Assembly (NCBI GenBank): GCA_012103455.1
Contig: WLWT01000003.1
Span: forward strand, 496,001-560,000
Direction of reading: 5' to 3'
Source: Gammaproteobacteria bacterium
Lineage (GTDB): Bacteria; Pseudomonadota; Gammaproteobacteria; HK1
DNA: 64,000 nt
Of the stretch, positions 44,670-59,311 are shown piece by piece (position 1 is the stretch's first letter; every line of letters starts with the position of its first letter). The notes beneath the pieces were generated by a model. It searched no databases, was not told where the DNA came from, and was given only the letters and a program-made list of their open reading frames with translations. The translations under genes were made by a program, and so were the position numbers.

Positions 44670-44986
44670 CCGCCGTTCTGGAGTCGCTCGTTGGGCGGTT
44701 GTTGCATGAGTTGTCCGACTTGAGCAACACCGGCTGCATCACCTGGCCGCGCAAGCGCTTCCTCCGGGTCTCACTAAAACTTCAAACGGGGCATCCAGCA
44801 AGGCGATGGACGAATCGGATGCGTTTTGGATGTTGCCGCGCCATTCAATCAATGATCCCTTGCATGGGCTGGGGCTTCCCCCAGGACCGGCAGAGAAGGC
44901 GCCAGAATAGTAAGCGCACTTTTCCCGTGGCCACTCGGTCGAAAGAGCCATTCGCCAGGCCGTTCCTCACCCTAGGAGTGTTTGCA

Positions 44987-46795
44987 GTGAAAAATCCCCT
45001 ATCTATTGCCGCGCTGATGTTGATCGCCGTTATGGCCTATCCGGCTCATGCCGGCAGCGGTGAAAACTCGCTTATCAAGTGGCGCGGCTGGAGCGATGAT
45101 CTGTTCGAGGTGGCGGCCCGGGAAGGCCGCTTTGTGTTGCTGGACTTGGAAGCGGTGTGGTGCCACTGGTGTCATGTGATGGACGATGAGACCTATTCGA
45201 AGCAACCCATCGCCGATCTCATCAACGAGAAGTATATCGCCGTGCGGGTGGATCAGGACGCCAATCCGGATCTCTCCAACCGTTACGGTAATTGGGGCTG
45301 GCCGGCCACCATCGTGTTCGCCCCGGATGGCACGGAGATCGTCAAGCGGCGCGGTTTTATCCCCGCGCCCATGATGTTGTCGCTGTTGCAGGCCATTATC
45401 GATGATCCGTCGCCGGGACCCTCGGTGGTAGCGCAGGCGGAGATAGAGCCGGCGGACGTGGGGCAGTTGACCGGCGCCCAGCGCCAGCAGTTGTTGAACG
45501 ACTATTGGAAGGTCTACGACGCGGACCACGGCGGCTGGGGTAACGTCCACAAGTTTATCGATGGCCCTACCCTGGAGTATGCGCTGGCGCGGGCGGCGCA
45601 GGGCGAGCGGCTGCACGAGCTGATGGCGCGGCAGACGCTGACGCAGGCCACGCATCTGTTGGATCCGGCCTGGGGGGGTGTTTATCAGTATTCCGACCAC
45701 GTCGATTGGCGCTCGCCGCACTACGAGAAGATCATGTTGTCCCAGGCCAGCGCCCTGCGGGCTTACGCGTTTGCCCATGCCCTGTGGGGCGGGCGCAATG
45801 CGAGTTTCCTGGAAGCAGCCGGTAACGTGCAAAAGTATTTGCTGACGCGGATGCGCTCGGCGGATGGCGCGTTCTACACCAGTCAAGATGCCGATGTGGA
45901 CGCGGCCATGGACGGCGCGGCGTTCTATGCGCTGGATGCGAAGGCGCGCGCAGCGCTGGGCAAGGCGCCGGTCATTGATCGCAATCACTATGCACGGGAG
46001 AACGGTTGGGTCATAGACGCACTGGGCGCCTTGTATGACGTGACCGGTGAGCGTGAAGTGCTGACGGCGGCGGCGCGGGCGGCGCGCTGGATATTGAGCC
46101 ACCGGGCGCTGGAGGGCGGCGGTTTTAGCCACGGTAACAACGACAGGGGCGGACCGTTCCTGGGCGACTCGGCGGCGATGGCGGCGGCTTTCGTGCGTTT
46201 GTACGGATCCACGGGAAACCGAGAATGGCTGGGGCACGCCGAGGCGGCGCTGCAATTCATAGAGCAGCACTTTCGCTCGGCCCGGGCCGGCTACGTGAGC
46301 CATCCGGTGCAGCCAGGGGCCATCGGCGTGTTCGCCAAGGAAGTGGTGTTGCTGGAGGAGAACGTGGACTTGGCCCGCAGCGCGCTCAGGGTGCATTGGT
46401 ACTCGGGGGATGAGCGCTACCGGCGCATGGCGGCGCAGGCGATGCGCTTTTTGGGCTCGCCTACGATTACGGATAACCGGCTGTTTTTGCACGGGGTGTT
46501 GTTGGTGGACGCGGAGTTCACAGCAGAGCCGGTGCACATCACCATAGTCGGGCACAAAGACGATGCTAGAGCGCAAGCCTTACATGCCGCGGCGCTTCGC
46601 TTTGCGGCCGGTTTTAAGCGGGTGGAGTGGTGGGACAAGCGCGAGGGGCCGATGCCGAACCCGGATGTACAGTATCCCGGCTTGAACCGGGCCGCAGCGT
46701 TTGCTTGTTCTAATAGAACTTGTTCGTTGCCGGTGTTCGCGCCCGAGGATGTGGCGGCGGCGGTGCGCCGGTTGATGACCCCCGAAAGTGGCTGA
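44987..46795 (+). CDS. Exported DUF255 thioredoxin-like/six-hairpin protein
   Basis: 602 residues from GTG 44987, which has CTAGGAGTG upstream. Signal peptide AALMLIAVMAYPAHAGSG. The thioredoxin domain has the doubled motif EAVWCHWCHVMDDETYS (WCxWCH, the mark of DUF255/YyaL proteins), then DQDANPDLSNRYGNWGWPATIVF. The rest is an alpha-hairpin toroid with GGWGNVHKF, GGVYQYSDHVDW and TSQDADVD. Most family members are cytosolic, so export here is a variant. The biochemical role is unknown; redox repair is a guess. Confidence 0.82.
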   Translation: MKNPLSIAALMLIAVMAYPAHAGSGENSLIKWRGWSDDLFEVAAREGRFVLLDLEAVWCHWCHVMDDETYSKQPIADLINEKYIAVRVDQDANPDLSNRYGNWGWPATIVFAPDGTEIVKRRGFIPAPMMLSLLQAIIDDPSPGPSVVAQAEIEPADVGQLTGAQRQQLLNDYWKVYDADHGGWGNVHKFIDGPTLEYALARAAQGERLHELMARQTLTQATHLLDPAWGGVYQYSDHVDWRSPHYEKIMLSQASALRAYAFAHALWGGRNASFLEAAGNVQKYLLTRMRSADGAFYTSQDADVDAAMDGAAFYALDAKARAALGKAPVIDRNHYARENGWVIDALGALYDVTGEREVLTAAARAARWILSHRALEGGGFSHGNNDRGGPFLGDSAAMAAAFVRLYGSTGNREWLGHAEAALQFIEQHFRSARAGYVSHPVQPGAIGVFAKEVVLLEENVDLARSALRVHWYSGDERYRRMAAQAMRFLGSPTITDNRLFLHGVLLVDAEFTAEPVHITIVGHKDDARAQALHAAALRFAAGFKRVEWWDKREGPMPNPDVQYPGLNRAAAFACSNRTCSLPVFAPEDVAAAVRRLMTPESG

Positions 46796-46949
46796 CGGGC
46801 GCGGTATCCGTCGGTGTAGTACCGCTGTCGCGTCACGATGTTGAGCCGTTTGATCTCACCCTCCACTGTAGATTAAACGAGCGACGGCGGTGTGAACGAG
46901 AGCGTTATTCAGGCTTTGAGCGCGGCACTCGAAGCGGCGCTCGATAACT

Positions 46950-47090
46950 CGGCGACGAGAAGATTATCGATCGATCCCGTGCCGCGCTCGAGCACCTCGC
47001 TTGCGCGTCTGGCCGTGGAATCGTCATCATCATCGAAAATCTTGATCGGCTTTTCAGGGCAGGTCTTGGTTGCGTGACGGCGACACGCCT
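46950..47090 (+). pseudogene. Fragment of an AAA/P-loop ATPase
   Basis: One frame reads GDEKIIDRSRAALEHLACAS then GRGIVIIIENLDRLF and QGLG-like RAGLGCVT. The hydrophobic strand followed by ENLDRLF is a Walker B region as in phage-defence and DNA-processing ATPases. No Walker A is upstream and the frame stops downstream. It is likely a relic of a defence or mobile gene. Confidence 0.4.
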
Positions 47091-47432
47091 ATCCGAACGA
47101 TCGCTGAGCGTGGCGGATCCAGTGCGGCTCTTAATACTATGCACGGATTGTTCTCAGGGGAGTGGCACCTCTATTCGGTTTCGGCACTTCCCGCTCTTGC
47201 GGCAATGATGCGCTCTGTATTCCGCAGCGGTAATCCGGCTCTAGTGCGCGAGGCGATATCGGCGGTAGAAGCTTCTTCCTATGCCGAACAAGCTAGCAGG
47301 CTATGCGCTCCTTTCCGTTATGGTCTTGCCATTTCGGAGAGCGGGTCCGACGCGCTTTTCGATGAGCTATCGCCTGAAATGGTTGATGCGGTGATGCTTG
47401 TTCTTGGCGAAGCCCGTGAAGCGGAGGGCTAA
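47070..47432 (+). CDS. Hypothetical protein
   Basis: A 120-codon frame partly overlapping the ATPase relic. The readable part is GLFSGEWHLYSVSALPALAAMM and later LCAPFRYGLAISESGSDALF and ELSPEMVDAVMLVLGEAREAEG, helical in look with no known motif. The first 25 codons overlap the relic in another frame, so the native start may be ATG 47139 (MHGLF). I do not recognise it. Bases 47433-47700 hold no gene I can support. Confidence 0.35.
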   Translation: MRDGDTPIRTIAERGGSSAALNTMHGLFSGEWHLYSVSALPALAAMMRSVFRSGNPALVREAISAVEASSYAEQASRLCAPFRYGLAISESGSDALFDELSPEMVDAVMLVLGEAREAEG

Positions 47433-47700
47433 AACGAGTGTGTCGAAGAACACTGGGTCTTTATTCCTGGTTATGCTGATGTCACCGCCACCGGCCGGCG
47501 CAATGCGCCGCAGGGGTCGGCGCGCTTCCGGCGTCGCGACGCCGCGTCCTAGTGGCGGCAAAAACAGCCTTCGCACGCTCTACAGATCCGGCTAGGGAAG
47601 TTAAGATGAGTGAGCGGAAGATTGATGTTCGATTGCGGTACTAATACTGCCAATGCCCACAATACTTGCACAACGGCGAGAATAAATTGGTTAACACATT

Positions 47701-47841
47701 GGGTACCTGCTAAAAATAGTCATTTTTTCGTGAGTGCAAGGAAGCACCGCGCGCAGAACCGCAGTGTATAGGTGATACATGAGGATTCGAGCACGGCGCT
47801 GACGCCGCAATCGCGGAAAAAGTGCATTTTTAGAGGTGCCC
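47701..47841. mobile_element. MITE, empty copy, reverse orientation
   Basis: 141 bp. The ends are GGGTACCTGCTAAAAATAG and GTGCATTTTTAGAGGTGCCC. The middle TGTATAGGTGATACATGAGG is uninterrupted. It lies 23 bp before the ATG of the coiled-coil gene, so it supplies that gene's leader and perhaps its promoter. Confidence 0.9.
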
Positions 47842-47864
47842 AATTGTCAGACTACTAGATCCGA

Positions 47865-48716
47865 ATGGTGATGAGCATGGTATCTAGTAGTGAGCATTCC
47901 TGGGAGTCAGTTGCCTCCGAACCGGCGAGAGTCAGTTGGGCGGAAGTTGTGAAAACCGTTCTGGAATCGCTCGGATGGAAGATAGCGTTCTCATTGATCT
48001 TTTCTGTAGGGGCTATAGCGGCGGCGGCAGGCTGGGGTGTGGCTTACTGGACTAGCAGCGTTTACTACGAAAGACACGAAGAGTCGATTTCTCGCCTACA
48101 CGATGGATTCTTGAATACACAAAACGCAGATCGCGCTGCTTTTCAGCGGGGGTTGGGTGATATGCAGCGGTCATTCGAACGCATTCTTGCAGAGCGGCAG
48201 AAGTCTTTGGATCGGATATTGGAGGAGCGAGGGGAGCGTTTGGACCGTATCGCGTCTAGATTCGTTACAGCTACTGAAAAACTTGAGTCGGGGCTGAAAG
48301 CATCTCAACAGCAACACCAGGTTGCGATTGCCGGCTTCAGAGCCGAAAGCGACAGGCGTTGGCAGGAACTGACCGGGCAACTAGGTGCTATCCGGATGCA
48401 GAGTGCTAAAGAAATTGCGGCGCTTCAGCGTGAGAATGGTGAGCGATGGGAGGACTTAGCGGACCGATTGCGAAAATCGCAGGAACGAAACGCCATCGAT
48501 CTTGCGTCCATGACGAAAGGATTGGAGTCCGCTATGGCTAAAGGTTTGGCTGCTAATGGGAGCCAAACCGAGGGTTTGGCGGAGGCCCTGGTTAAACTAA
48601 ACACAAGCGTCGCAGATCTCAGGAGTACGGTCGCGCCCATTAAAGAGGCTCCAGGTTTCCCGCTCCCCCCTAGTACTGGATCACCGCCCGCCCCGCTTTC
48701 TCCCGCGCCACGATGA
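47865..48716 (+). CDS. Membrane-anchored coiled-coil protein of unknown function
   Basis: 283 codons; ATG 47865, 47871 or 47877 may serve as the start. Residues about 38-65 (GWKIAFSLIFSVGAIAAAAGWGVAYW without breaks) form one membrane segment. Then about 180 residues have heptad-like charged repeats, such as ILAERQKSLDRILEERGERL, predicted coiled coil. The end is Pro-rich (PLPPSTGSPPAPLSPAP). Its last 47 bases overlap the convergent acyl-CoA dehydrogenase gene. There is no match I recognise; the layout resembles structural or signalling anchors. It came in with, or beside, the MITE at 47701. Confidence 0.65.
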   Translation: MVMSMVSSSEHSWESVASEPARVSWAEVVKTVLESLGWKIAFSLIFSVGAIAAAAGWGVAYWTSSVYYERHEESISRLHDGFLNTQNADRAAFQRGLGDMQRSFERILAERQKSLDRILEERGERLDRIASRFVTATEKLESGLKASQQQHQVAIAGFRAESDRRWQELTGQLGAIRMQSAKEIAALQRENGERWEDLADRLRKSQERNAIDLASMTKGLESAMAKGLAANGSQTEGLAEALVKLNTSVADLRSTVAPIKEAPGFPLPPSTGSPPAPLSPAPR

Positions 48717-49824
48717 GTTTCATGATCTGTGCCGTGCCATCGCCGATCCGGAAGCCGAATACATCCCGCAGCCGTTGTTGATGGGGTAAGTCCATGCTGT
48801 AACCGGAATGGCCGTGGGATAGCAAACACTGCTCGATGATTTCACCGGCGATCTTCGGTGCCCACCACTTGCACATAGCCGCTTCGGCGGTATGTTTCTC
48901 GCCTTTGTCGCGCAGCGCCAAGGTTTGATAACACAGTAAGCGGCAGGCCGTGTATCGGGTTTCGCCTTCGGCCAGGGGAAAAGTGACCCCTTGAAATCGG
49001 GCTAGCGGTGTGTCGAAAGCACGCCGCTCCTGAATATACTCCCAGGTCTCGTCCAAGGAGGCGCGGGCCGGCGCGAGGCACTGCAAGCCGATGAGGGCGC
49101 GGCTGTAGTCGAAGCCTTGCATGACTTGGATGAAACCGCAGCCTTCTTCACCGAGGCGCTGTTCCAGCGGCACGAACACGTTGTCGAAATACAACGAGCC
49201 ACGGCCTACCGCTCTTGAACCCAGGTCGTTGAAGCGTGAGCGGCTGACGCCCGGTGAGTATAGATCCACATAAAATGCGCTGATCCCTCTGCTCTTGGCC
49301 TGCGGTTCGCCGGTGCGGGCGAAGAGCACGATGCCATCGGCTTGGGCGGCCAGGGAGATGGAGGTTTTCTCTCCGTTCAGCAGGTAGCCGCCACCGGCTC
49401 GGGTGGCTTTTAGAACTAAGTTAGCCGCGTCCGAGCCACCCTTGGGTTCGGTCAGTCCAATGGCCACCAGATGTTCGGCGCGAAGCATGCGCGGTATGAG
49501 TTGTGCAGCCAGGGCCGGGGCCGCGTAGTCCGCCAGGATGCTGCCCGTCAGCGATGTCAGCAGCGGTATGTAGCCGACGTTGGGATCGGCGTAGGCAATG
49601 GCTTCCATGGTGATGCCGGCGGTAACGCTGCCAGCATTCAAACCGCCTAGGTGTTCCGGTAATTCGGGGCCTAGCAAGCCTAGTGCTCCCATCTCCAACA
49701 ATATGTCCCGGTCGAAACGCTCCGCTCGTTCGAGTTTCCGATAGTTCGGCGCTAGCCTTTCGCGGGCGAAGCGTTCCGCCGTTTCTTTGATGGCGTATTG
49801 CTCTGCGGAGAATTCAACGGACAT
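48670..49824 (-). CDS. Acyl-CoA dehydrogenase
   Basis: 384 residues from ATG 49824. VAIGLTEPKGGSDAANL is the FAD/substrate signature, GYLLNGEKTSISLA the strand after it, and QCLLSHGHSGYSMDLPHQQRLRD the C-terminal FAD segment. SAEQYAIKETAERFARE starts the N-domain. The usual catalytic Glu near residue 365 is not obvious, with RLRDVFGFRIGDGTAQI in that place, so it may act on an alicyclic or branched substrate. It removes two hydrogens to an electron-transfer flavoprotein. Confidence 0.87.
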   Translation of the reverse strand: MSVEFSAEQYAIKETAERFARERLAPNYRKLERAERFDRDILLEMGALGLLGPELPEHLGGLNAGSVTAGITMEAIAYADPNVGYIPLLTSLTGSILADYAAPALAAQLIPRMLRAEHLVAIGLTEPKGGSDAANLVLKATRAGGGYLLNGEKTSISLAAQADGIVLFARTGEPQAKSRGISAFYVDLYSPGVSRSRFNDLGSRAVGRGSLYFDNVFVPLEQRLGEEGCGFIQVMQGFDYSRALIGLQCLAPARASLDETWEYIQERRAFDTPLARFQGVTFPLAEGETRYTACRLLCYQTLALRDKGEKHTAEAAMCKWWAPKIAGEIIEQCLLSHGHSGYSMDLPHQQRLRDVFGFRIGDGTAQIMKLIVAREKAGRAVIQY

Positions 49825-49846
49825 GCCTGTATCTCGCAACCGGCTT

Positions 49847-50974
49847 TCAATTGATCCGCGTGCCCGGGATCTGATTGGGAAAGAAATCATCGCAACCGCC
49901 GCGCCTCAATACATCGGCGGTGGCGCAATGCAAGCCACCACCGAAGGGATAAGCGTGACGGAAGGGTACCGGGATGACTTCGAAGCCGAGCCGGTCCAGT
50001 TGCTCTAGTTGGTAGACCTCGCTGGCCTCCGCGCAGACGGTTTTGTGATCGATGATGAGCACGTTCATGGACAGCCACACGCTCGAGTAACAAAGTGGCG
50101 GGGGTTGCTGATGGGCGGGTGGCGCGGCGTTCACGATCTGCCAGTCATTGCCGGCGAAGATTTTGCGCTGCTCATCCGGTAGCCGGCGCTGCGGATTGTT
50201 GATGATGAGACCGGGGCGCAGCGGCACGAAGGTGGCGTCTATATGGATGGGGTAGGGATCGCCGGGGAAGTTCACCGAGTGCACCCGGTGATCGGGGAAA
50301 TGGCGTTGTAACCATTGCATGCCGCGGCGGTTGGTGGTGAGGCCGTGCTGGCAGAACAGATCTTGGCCTAGCCGCAAGATGTCCGCCGCATCGAATAGCG
50401 GTTCATGCTCGGTGGTGACGAAATCCAGCGCTGCCGTGCGCCGCAAGCGCTCCTCAATGGTGATCTCGTCGAAATAACCGCTTTGGTAGGAAGCATCCGT
50501 CAGCCGTGGCCGCGGCGCCTGTTCCCACCGGAACAGCGGGTCTTCATCGAAATAACGCTGCATCAGCGGGTGGTACGCCAGGTATTCGAAATAGCGGCAG
50601 CGAAACGACATGGGGGCACAGAGGATTTCCCGTCCCACGGTCAACAACACGTCCCGCGGTGGCATGCAGCCGAACATGGCGGTGGTGTGGAAATCCGGGG
50701 TGATCACCGCTTGGTTCCATTGAATGGGCGTGGGCCGGTCTACCCGGATGCCGCGTTGTTCCAAGGTATTTGCCAAGTTATCCAGCTCCGCGTTGGCTCG
50801 CTCCACCGTCTCCAGCGGGCGCGGTCCCCACAGGCCGTGCATATCGCTGTCCTTGGGCACTTTGGCTTCGGTGGCTGGTTCGCTGGGCGGTATGCAGGTG
50901 TGATCGGCGCGCCCGACGATGACGTGTTGTAGCGGATCGAAATCATTCCAAGAGCAAATGGTGGTGGCAGCCAT
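49847..50974 (-). CDS. Amidinotransferase family protein (glycine amidinotransferase-like)
   Basis: 375 residues. The five-bladed guanidino-enzyme fold is shown by CSWNDFDPLQHVIVG, VMFGCMPPRDVLL-like PRDVLLTVGREIL, IHIDATFVPLRPGLI (catalytic His and Asp) and GGLHCATADVLR (catalytic Cys). It moves an amidino group from arginine to an amine, as in creatine precursor or inosamine antibiotics pathways. The role here is open. It lies upstream of and same-strand with the acyl-CoA dehydrogenase. Confidence 0.85.
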   Translation of the reverse strand: MAATTICSWNDFDPLQHVIVGRADHTCIPPSEPATEAKVPKDSDMHGLWGPRPLETVERANAELDNLANTLEQRGIRVDRPTPIQWNQAVITPDFHTTAMFGCMPPRDVLLTVGREILCAPMSFRCRYFEYLAYHPLMQRYFDEDPLFRWEQAPRPRLTDASYQSGYFDEITIEERLRRTAALDFVTTEHEPLFDAADILRLGQDLFCQHGLTTNRRGMQWLQRHFPDHRVHSVNFPGDPYPIHIDATFVPLRPGLIINNPQRRLPDEQRKIFAGNDWQIVNAAPPAHQQPPPLCYSSVWLSMNVLIIDHKTVCAEASEVYQLEQLDRLGFEVIPVPFRHAYPFGGGLHCATADVLRRGGCDDFFPNQIPGTRIN

Positions 50975-51047
50975 GGTCTATACGGCTCCGGGCCGGGACA
51001 AAAACAACGAATACTCCCACGCCGCCCGGCGCTTGGGCAAGCGCGGA

Positions 51048-56807
<5,760 letters not shown>

Positions 56808-56938
56808 GCGCTGGTCTCACTGAGCGGAAAACGGAACGGGTGTGACATGGGAAAATGTGTTTTTACTGGCTGGACGGGGCGTGCGATCATAATCGAGCCT
56901 GTGGCCGGATGGTGTGCCGCGCCATTACCTCGTCTACA

Positions 56939-57080
56939 GGGCGCCTGCTAACAATAGTCATTGTTTCGTGAGTGCAAGGAAGCACCGCGCGCACAACCGC
57001 AGTGTATAGGTGATACCTGAGGATTCGAGCACGGCGCTGACGCCACAATCGCGGAAAAAGTGCATTTTTAGCAAGTGCCC
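56939..57080. mobile_element. MITE, empty copy, in the PDH-operon leader
   Basis: 142 bp. The ends are GGGCGCCTGCTAACAATAG and GCATTTTTAGCAAGTGCCC. It ends 16 bp before the E1alpha ATG, so it carries or replaces the upstream part of the operon's leader. An in-frame ATG inside it (57010) would add 29 codons to E1alpha, but these are MITE sequence. Confidence 0.9.
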
Positions 57081-57096
57081 TAACAAAAGAGACATT

Positions 57097-58185
57097 ATGA
57101 CGGTTGATACTTCCCCCCAATTCAAGCCGGCGACCGCGGCGGTTGAGCCGATCCGCTTGGTGGACGAGGGTGGCACTTTGCTGCCCGGTGCCGAGCCTGC
57201 GCTGCCCATGCAGAAGATTTTCGAAGGCTTGCGGCTGATGATGTTCGCCCGTGCCTTCGATGCCAAGTGCTTCAGTTTGCAACGGCAGGGCAAACTGGGC
57301 ACTTTCGCGCCTATGGTCGGACAGGAGGCGGCGAGCGCTGGCTCGGCGCTGGCTCTGGACAAGGCATTGGATTGGATAGTGCCGCAGTACCGGGAGTTGC
57401 CCGCGCAGTTGCACCACGGCCATCCGGTGGAACTGATCGCCCGTTACCGGCTAGGGCATCCGGAAGGGGGTTCTCTGCCCGCCAATGTACGGGTGCTGCA
57501 ATACCAGATCTCGCTGGCGGCGCAACTCCCCCACGCGGTGGGCTTGGCCTGGGGCATGAAGCTCAAGGGCGAGCCAGGGGTGAGCATCGCTTATTTGGGT
57601 GATGGCGCTTCCTCGGAGGGGGATTTTCACGAGTCCTGTAATCTGGCAGGGGTGGTCAAAGCGCCGGTTATTTTCTTCATTCAGAACAACCAATGGGCGA
57701 TCTCGACACCGCGCGAGATGCAATCGAGGGTATGCGATCTGGCGGCGCGGGCGGCCGGTTACGGGTTTTGCGGGGTTTCGGTGGACGGTAACGATCTGCT
57801 GGCTGTGCATAAAGTGACCGAGCAGGCCAGGGCGCGGGGCCTGGCGGGAGAGGGCCCCACGCTGATCGAAGCCCATACTTACCGCATGTGGGCGCACACC
57901 ACTGCCGATGATCCCGGCCGCTATGTGGACGAGGCGGTGACGGCGCGTTGGGCGAAGCGCGATCCCATCCTGCGGGTGCAGCGCTATCTGGCTGGCCTGA
58001 ATGCGTGGAGCGATGAGCAGGCGCAAGCCTGGCAGCAGGATATCGCCGCCGAGATCGAGACTATTTTTGAGCGGGCCATGAGCGAGTCATCCGGTGCGCC
58101 AGAGGACGTGTTCGAGCACATCTTCGCGCAGCGCACCGCCAGCCAAGAGCGCCAGCGCCGTTTCGATCTCGGTTCGGAGGGTTGA
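57097..58185 (+). CDS. pdhA: 2-oxoacid (pyruvate) dehydrogenase E1 component, alpha subunit
   Basis: 362 residues from ATG 57097. The thiamine diphosphate motif GDGASSEGDFHESCNLAGVVKAP ends in the QNNQWAIS segment, broken here after the first part. YREL, LGHPEGGSLP, and YRMWAHTTADDPGRY (the phosphorylation-loop-like region) are typical of the alpha-beta type E1 used for pyruvate or branched-chain oxoacids. With the beta subunit it decarboxylates the oxoacid and loads the lipoyl arm of E2. Only 3 bp separate it from the beta gene. Pyruvate is the likely substrate but not certain. Confidence 0.87.
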   Translation: MTVDTSPQFKPATAAVEPIRLVDEGGTLLPGAEPALPMQKIFEGLRLMMFARAFDAKCFSLQRQGKLGTFAPMVGQEAASAGSALALDKALDWIVPQYRELPAQLHHGHPVELIARYRLGHPEGGSLPANVRVLQYQISLAAQLPHAVGLAWGMKLKGEPGVSIAYLGDGASSEGDFHESCNLAGVVKAPVIFFIQNNQWAISTPREMQSRVCDLAARAAGYGFCGVSVDGNDLLAVHKVTEQARARGLAGEGPTLIEAHTYRMWAHTTADDPGRYVDEAVTARWAKRDPILRVQRYLAGLNAWSDEQAQAWQQDIAAEIETIFERAMSESSGAPEDVFEHIFAQRTASQERQRRFDLGSEG

Positions 58186-58188
58186 GCC

Positions 58189-59166
58189 ATGGCCGAGTTG
58201 ACTATGATCGAAGCGATCCGCGATGCGCTGGCGCTGGAGCTGGCACGGGACGAACGGGTTTTGGTGATGGGCGAGGATGTGGGTCATCTAGGCGGTGTTT
58301 TCAGGGCCACGGATGGTTTGCGCCAGCGCTTCAGTGCCCGCCGGGTGATAGATACACCGCTGGCAGAGAGCGTTATCGTAGGCTCCGCTTATGGTCTTGC
58401 GCTGACCGGGTTCGTGCCGGTGGTGGAGATCCAATTTGCGGGCTTTACGCAAAACGCCTTCCATCAGATCTGCCAGCAGGTGGCCCGCTCGCGCTTTCGC
58501 ACCCGTGGCGCTCATCCGGTACAGATGACCATCCGCACACCGTTTGGCGGCAATGTGCGCACACCGGAGTTTCACAGCGATTCGATGGAGGCGGTTTTCG
58601 CCCAATCCACCGGCCTTAAGATCGTCATGCCGTCCACCGCTTACGACGCCAAGGGTTTGCTGCTGGAGGCGATCCGCGATCCGGATCCGGTGATGTTCTT
58701 CGAGCCACTGCGCGGTTACCGTTCGACCCGCGATGAGGTGCCCCTTGGCGACTATACGGTGCCATTCGGCCAGTTGCGGGTGGTGCGCGAGGGCACCGAT
58801 GTGACCCTGGTCACGTGGAGTGCCAGCGTGCCGGTGGCGGCGGCGGCAGCGGCGCAGTTGGCCGATGAGGGGATCAGCGTGCAGGTGGTGGACTTGCGCA
58901 CCTTGGTCCCGCTGGATGAGGCCGGTTTGGTGGCGGCGGTGGAGCGCACCGGGCGCTGCGTGGTCTTGCACGAGGGGCCGGCGGCGGCGGGTTTTGGCGC
59001 TGAGGTTATCGCCTTGCTACAGGGGCAGGCTTTCTACTCGCTGGAAGCGCCGCTGCTCAGGGTCACGGCGCCAGATGTACCGTATCCTATGCCGGGCGTG
59101 GAGCACCACTACATTCCCGATGCGGACAAGGTGGTACGGGCTGTGCGCTCGGTGTTGGTGGATTGA
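58189..59166 (+). CDS. pdhB: 2-oxoacid (pyruvate) dehydrogenase E1 component, beta subunit
   Basis: 325 residues. MIEAIRDALALELARDERVLVMGEDVG carries the ThDP-activating Glu; VPVVEIQFAGFTQNAFHQI and GGNVRTPEFHSDSMEAVF are standard, and the His of HSDS takes part in catalysis. IRTLVPLDE-type VVDLRTLVPLDEAG and EGPAAAGFGAEV end the transketolase C-domain. Partner of the upstream alpha chain. The 145-bp gap to E2 contains four degenerate copies of TTTATATCACCAGGGG. Confidence 0.88.
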   Translation: MAELTMIEAIRDALALELARDERVLVMGEDVGHLGGVFRATDGLRQRFSARRVIDTPLAESVIVGSAYGLALTGFVPVVEIQFAGFTQNAFHQICQQVARSRFRTRGAHPVQMTIRTPFGGNVRTPEFHSDSMEAVFAQSTGLKIVMPSTAYDAKGLLLEAIRDPDPVMFFEPLRGYRSTRDEVPLGDYTVPFGQLRVVREGTDVTLVTWSASVPVAAAAAAQLADEGISVQVVDLRTLVPLDEAGLVAAVERTGRCVVLHEGPAAAGFGAEVIALLQGQAFYSLEAPLLRVTAPDVPYPMPGVEHHYIPDADKVVRAVRSVLVD

Positions 59167-59311
59167 GTTGGCAGCCTGTTACCCCCGGTGGGTTACCTTG
59201 CGGCGAGTTATCCCCTAGCCAGTTATTCCCCGGCAGTCTATATCACCAGCGGTTTATATCACCAGGGGTCTATATCATCCAGGGGTTTATATCACCCAAC
59301 GAGTTAGCCTC
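59167..59311. repeat. Degenerate short repeats between the E1beta and E2 genes
   Basis: Units related to CAGCGGTTTATATCACCAG recur about every 16-20 bases (59235-59300), after earlier AGTTATCCCC units. They add spacing within an otherwise tight operon. No stable hairpin or terminator is seen. Confidence 0.6.

Noticed and set aside
44699..44986. N-terminal extension of the DUF255 protein
   Set aside because: GTG 44987 is followed directly by a signal peptide and preceded by AGGAG; the upstream codons show no family match.
46892..47077. A 61-codon Ser-rich protein
   Set aside because: The same bases in another frame give a recognisable ATPase Walker B region, so this frame is probably a shadow.
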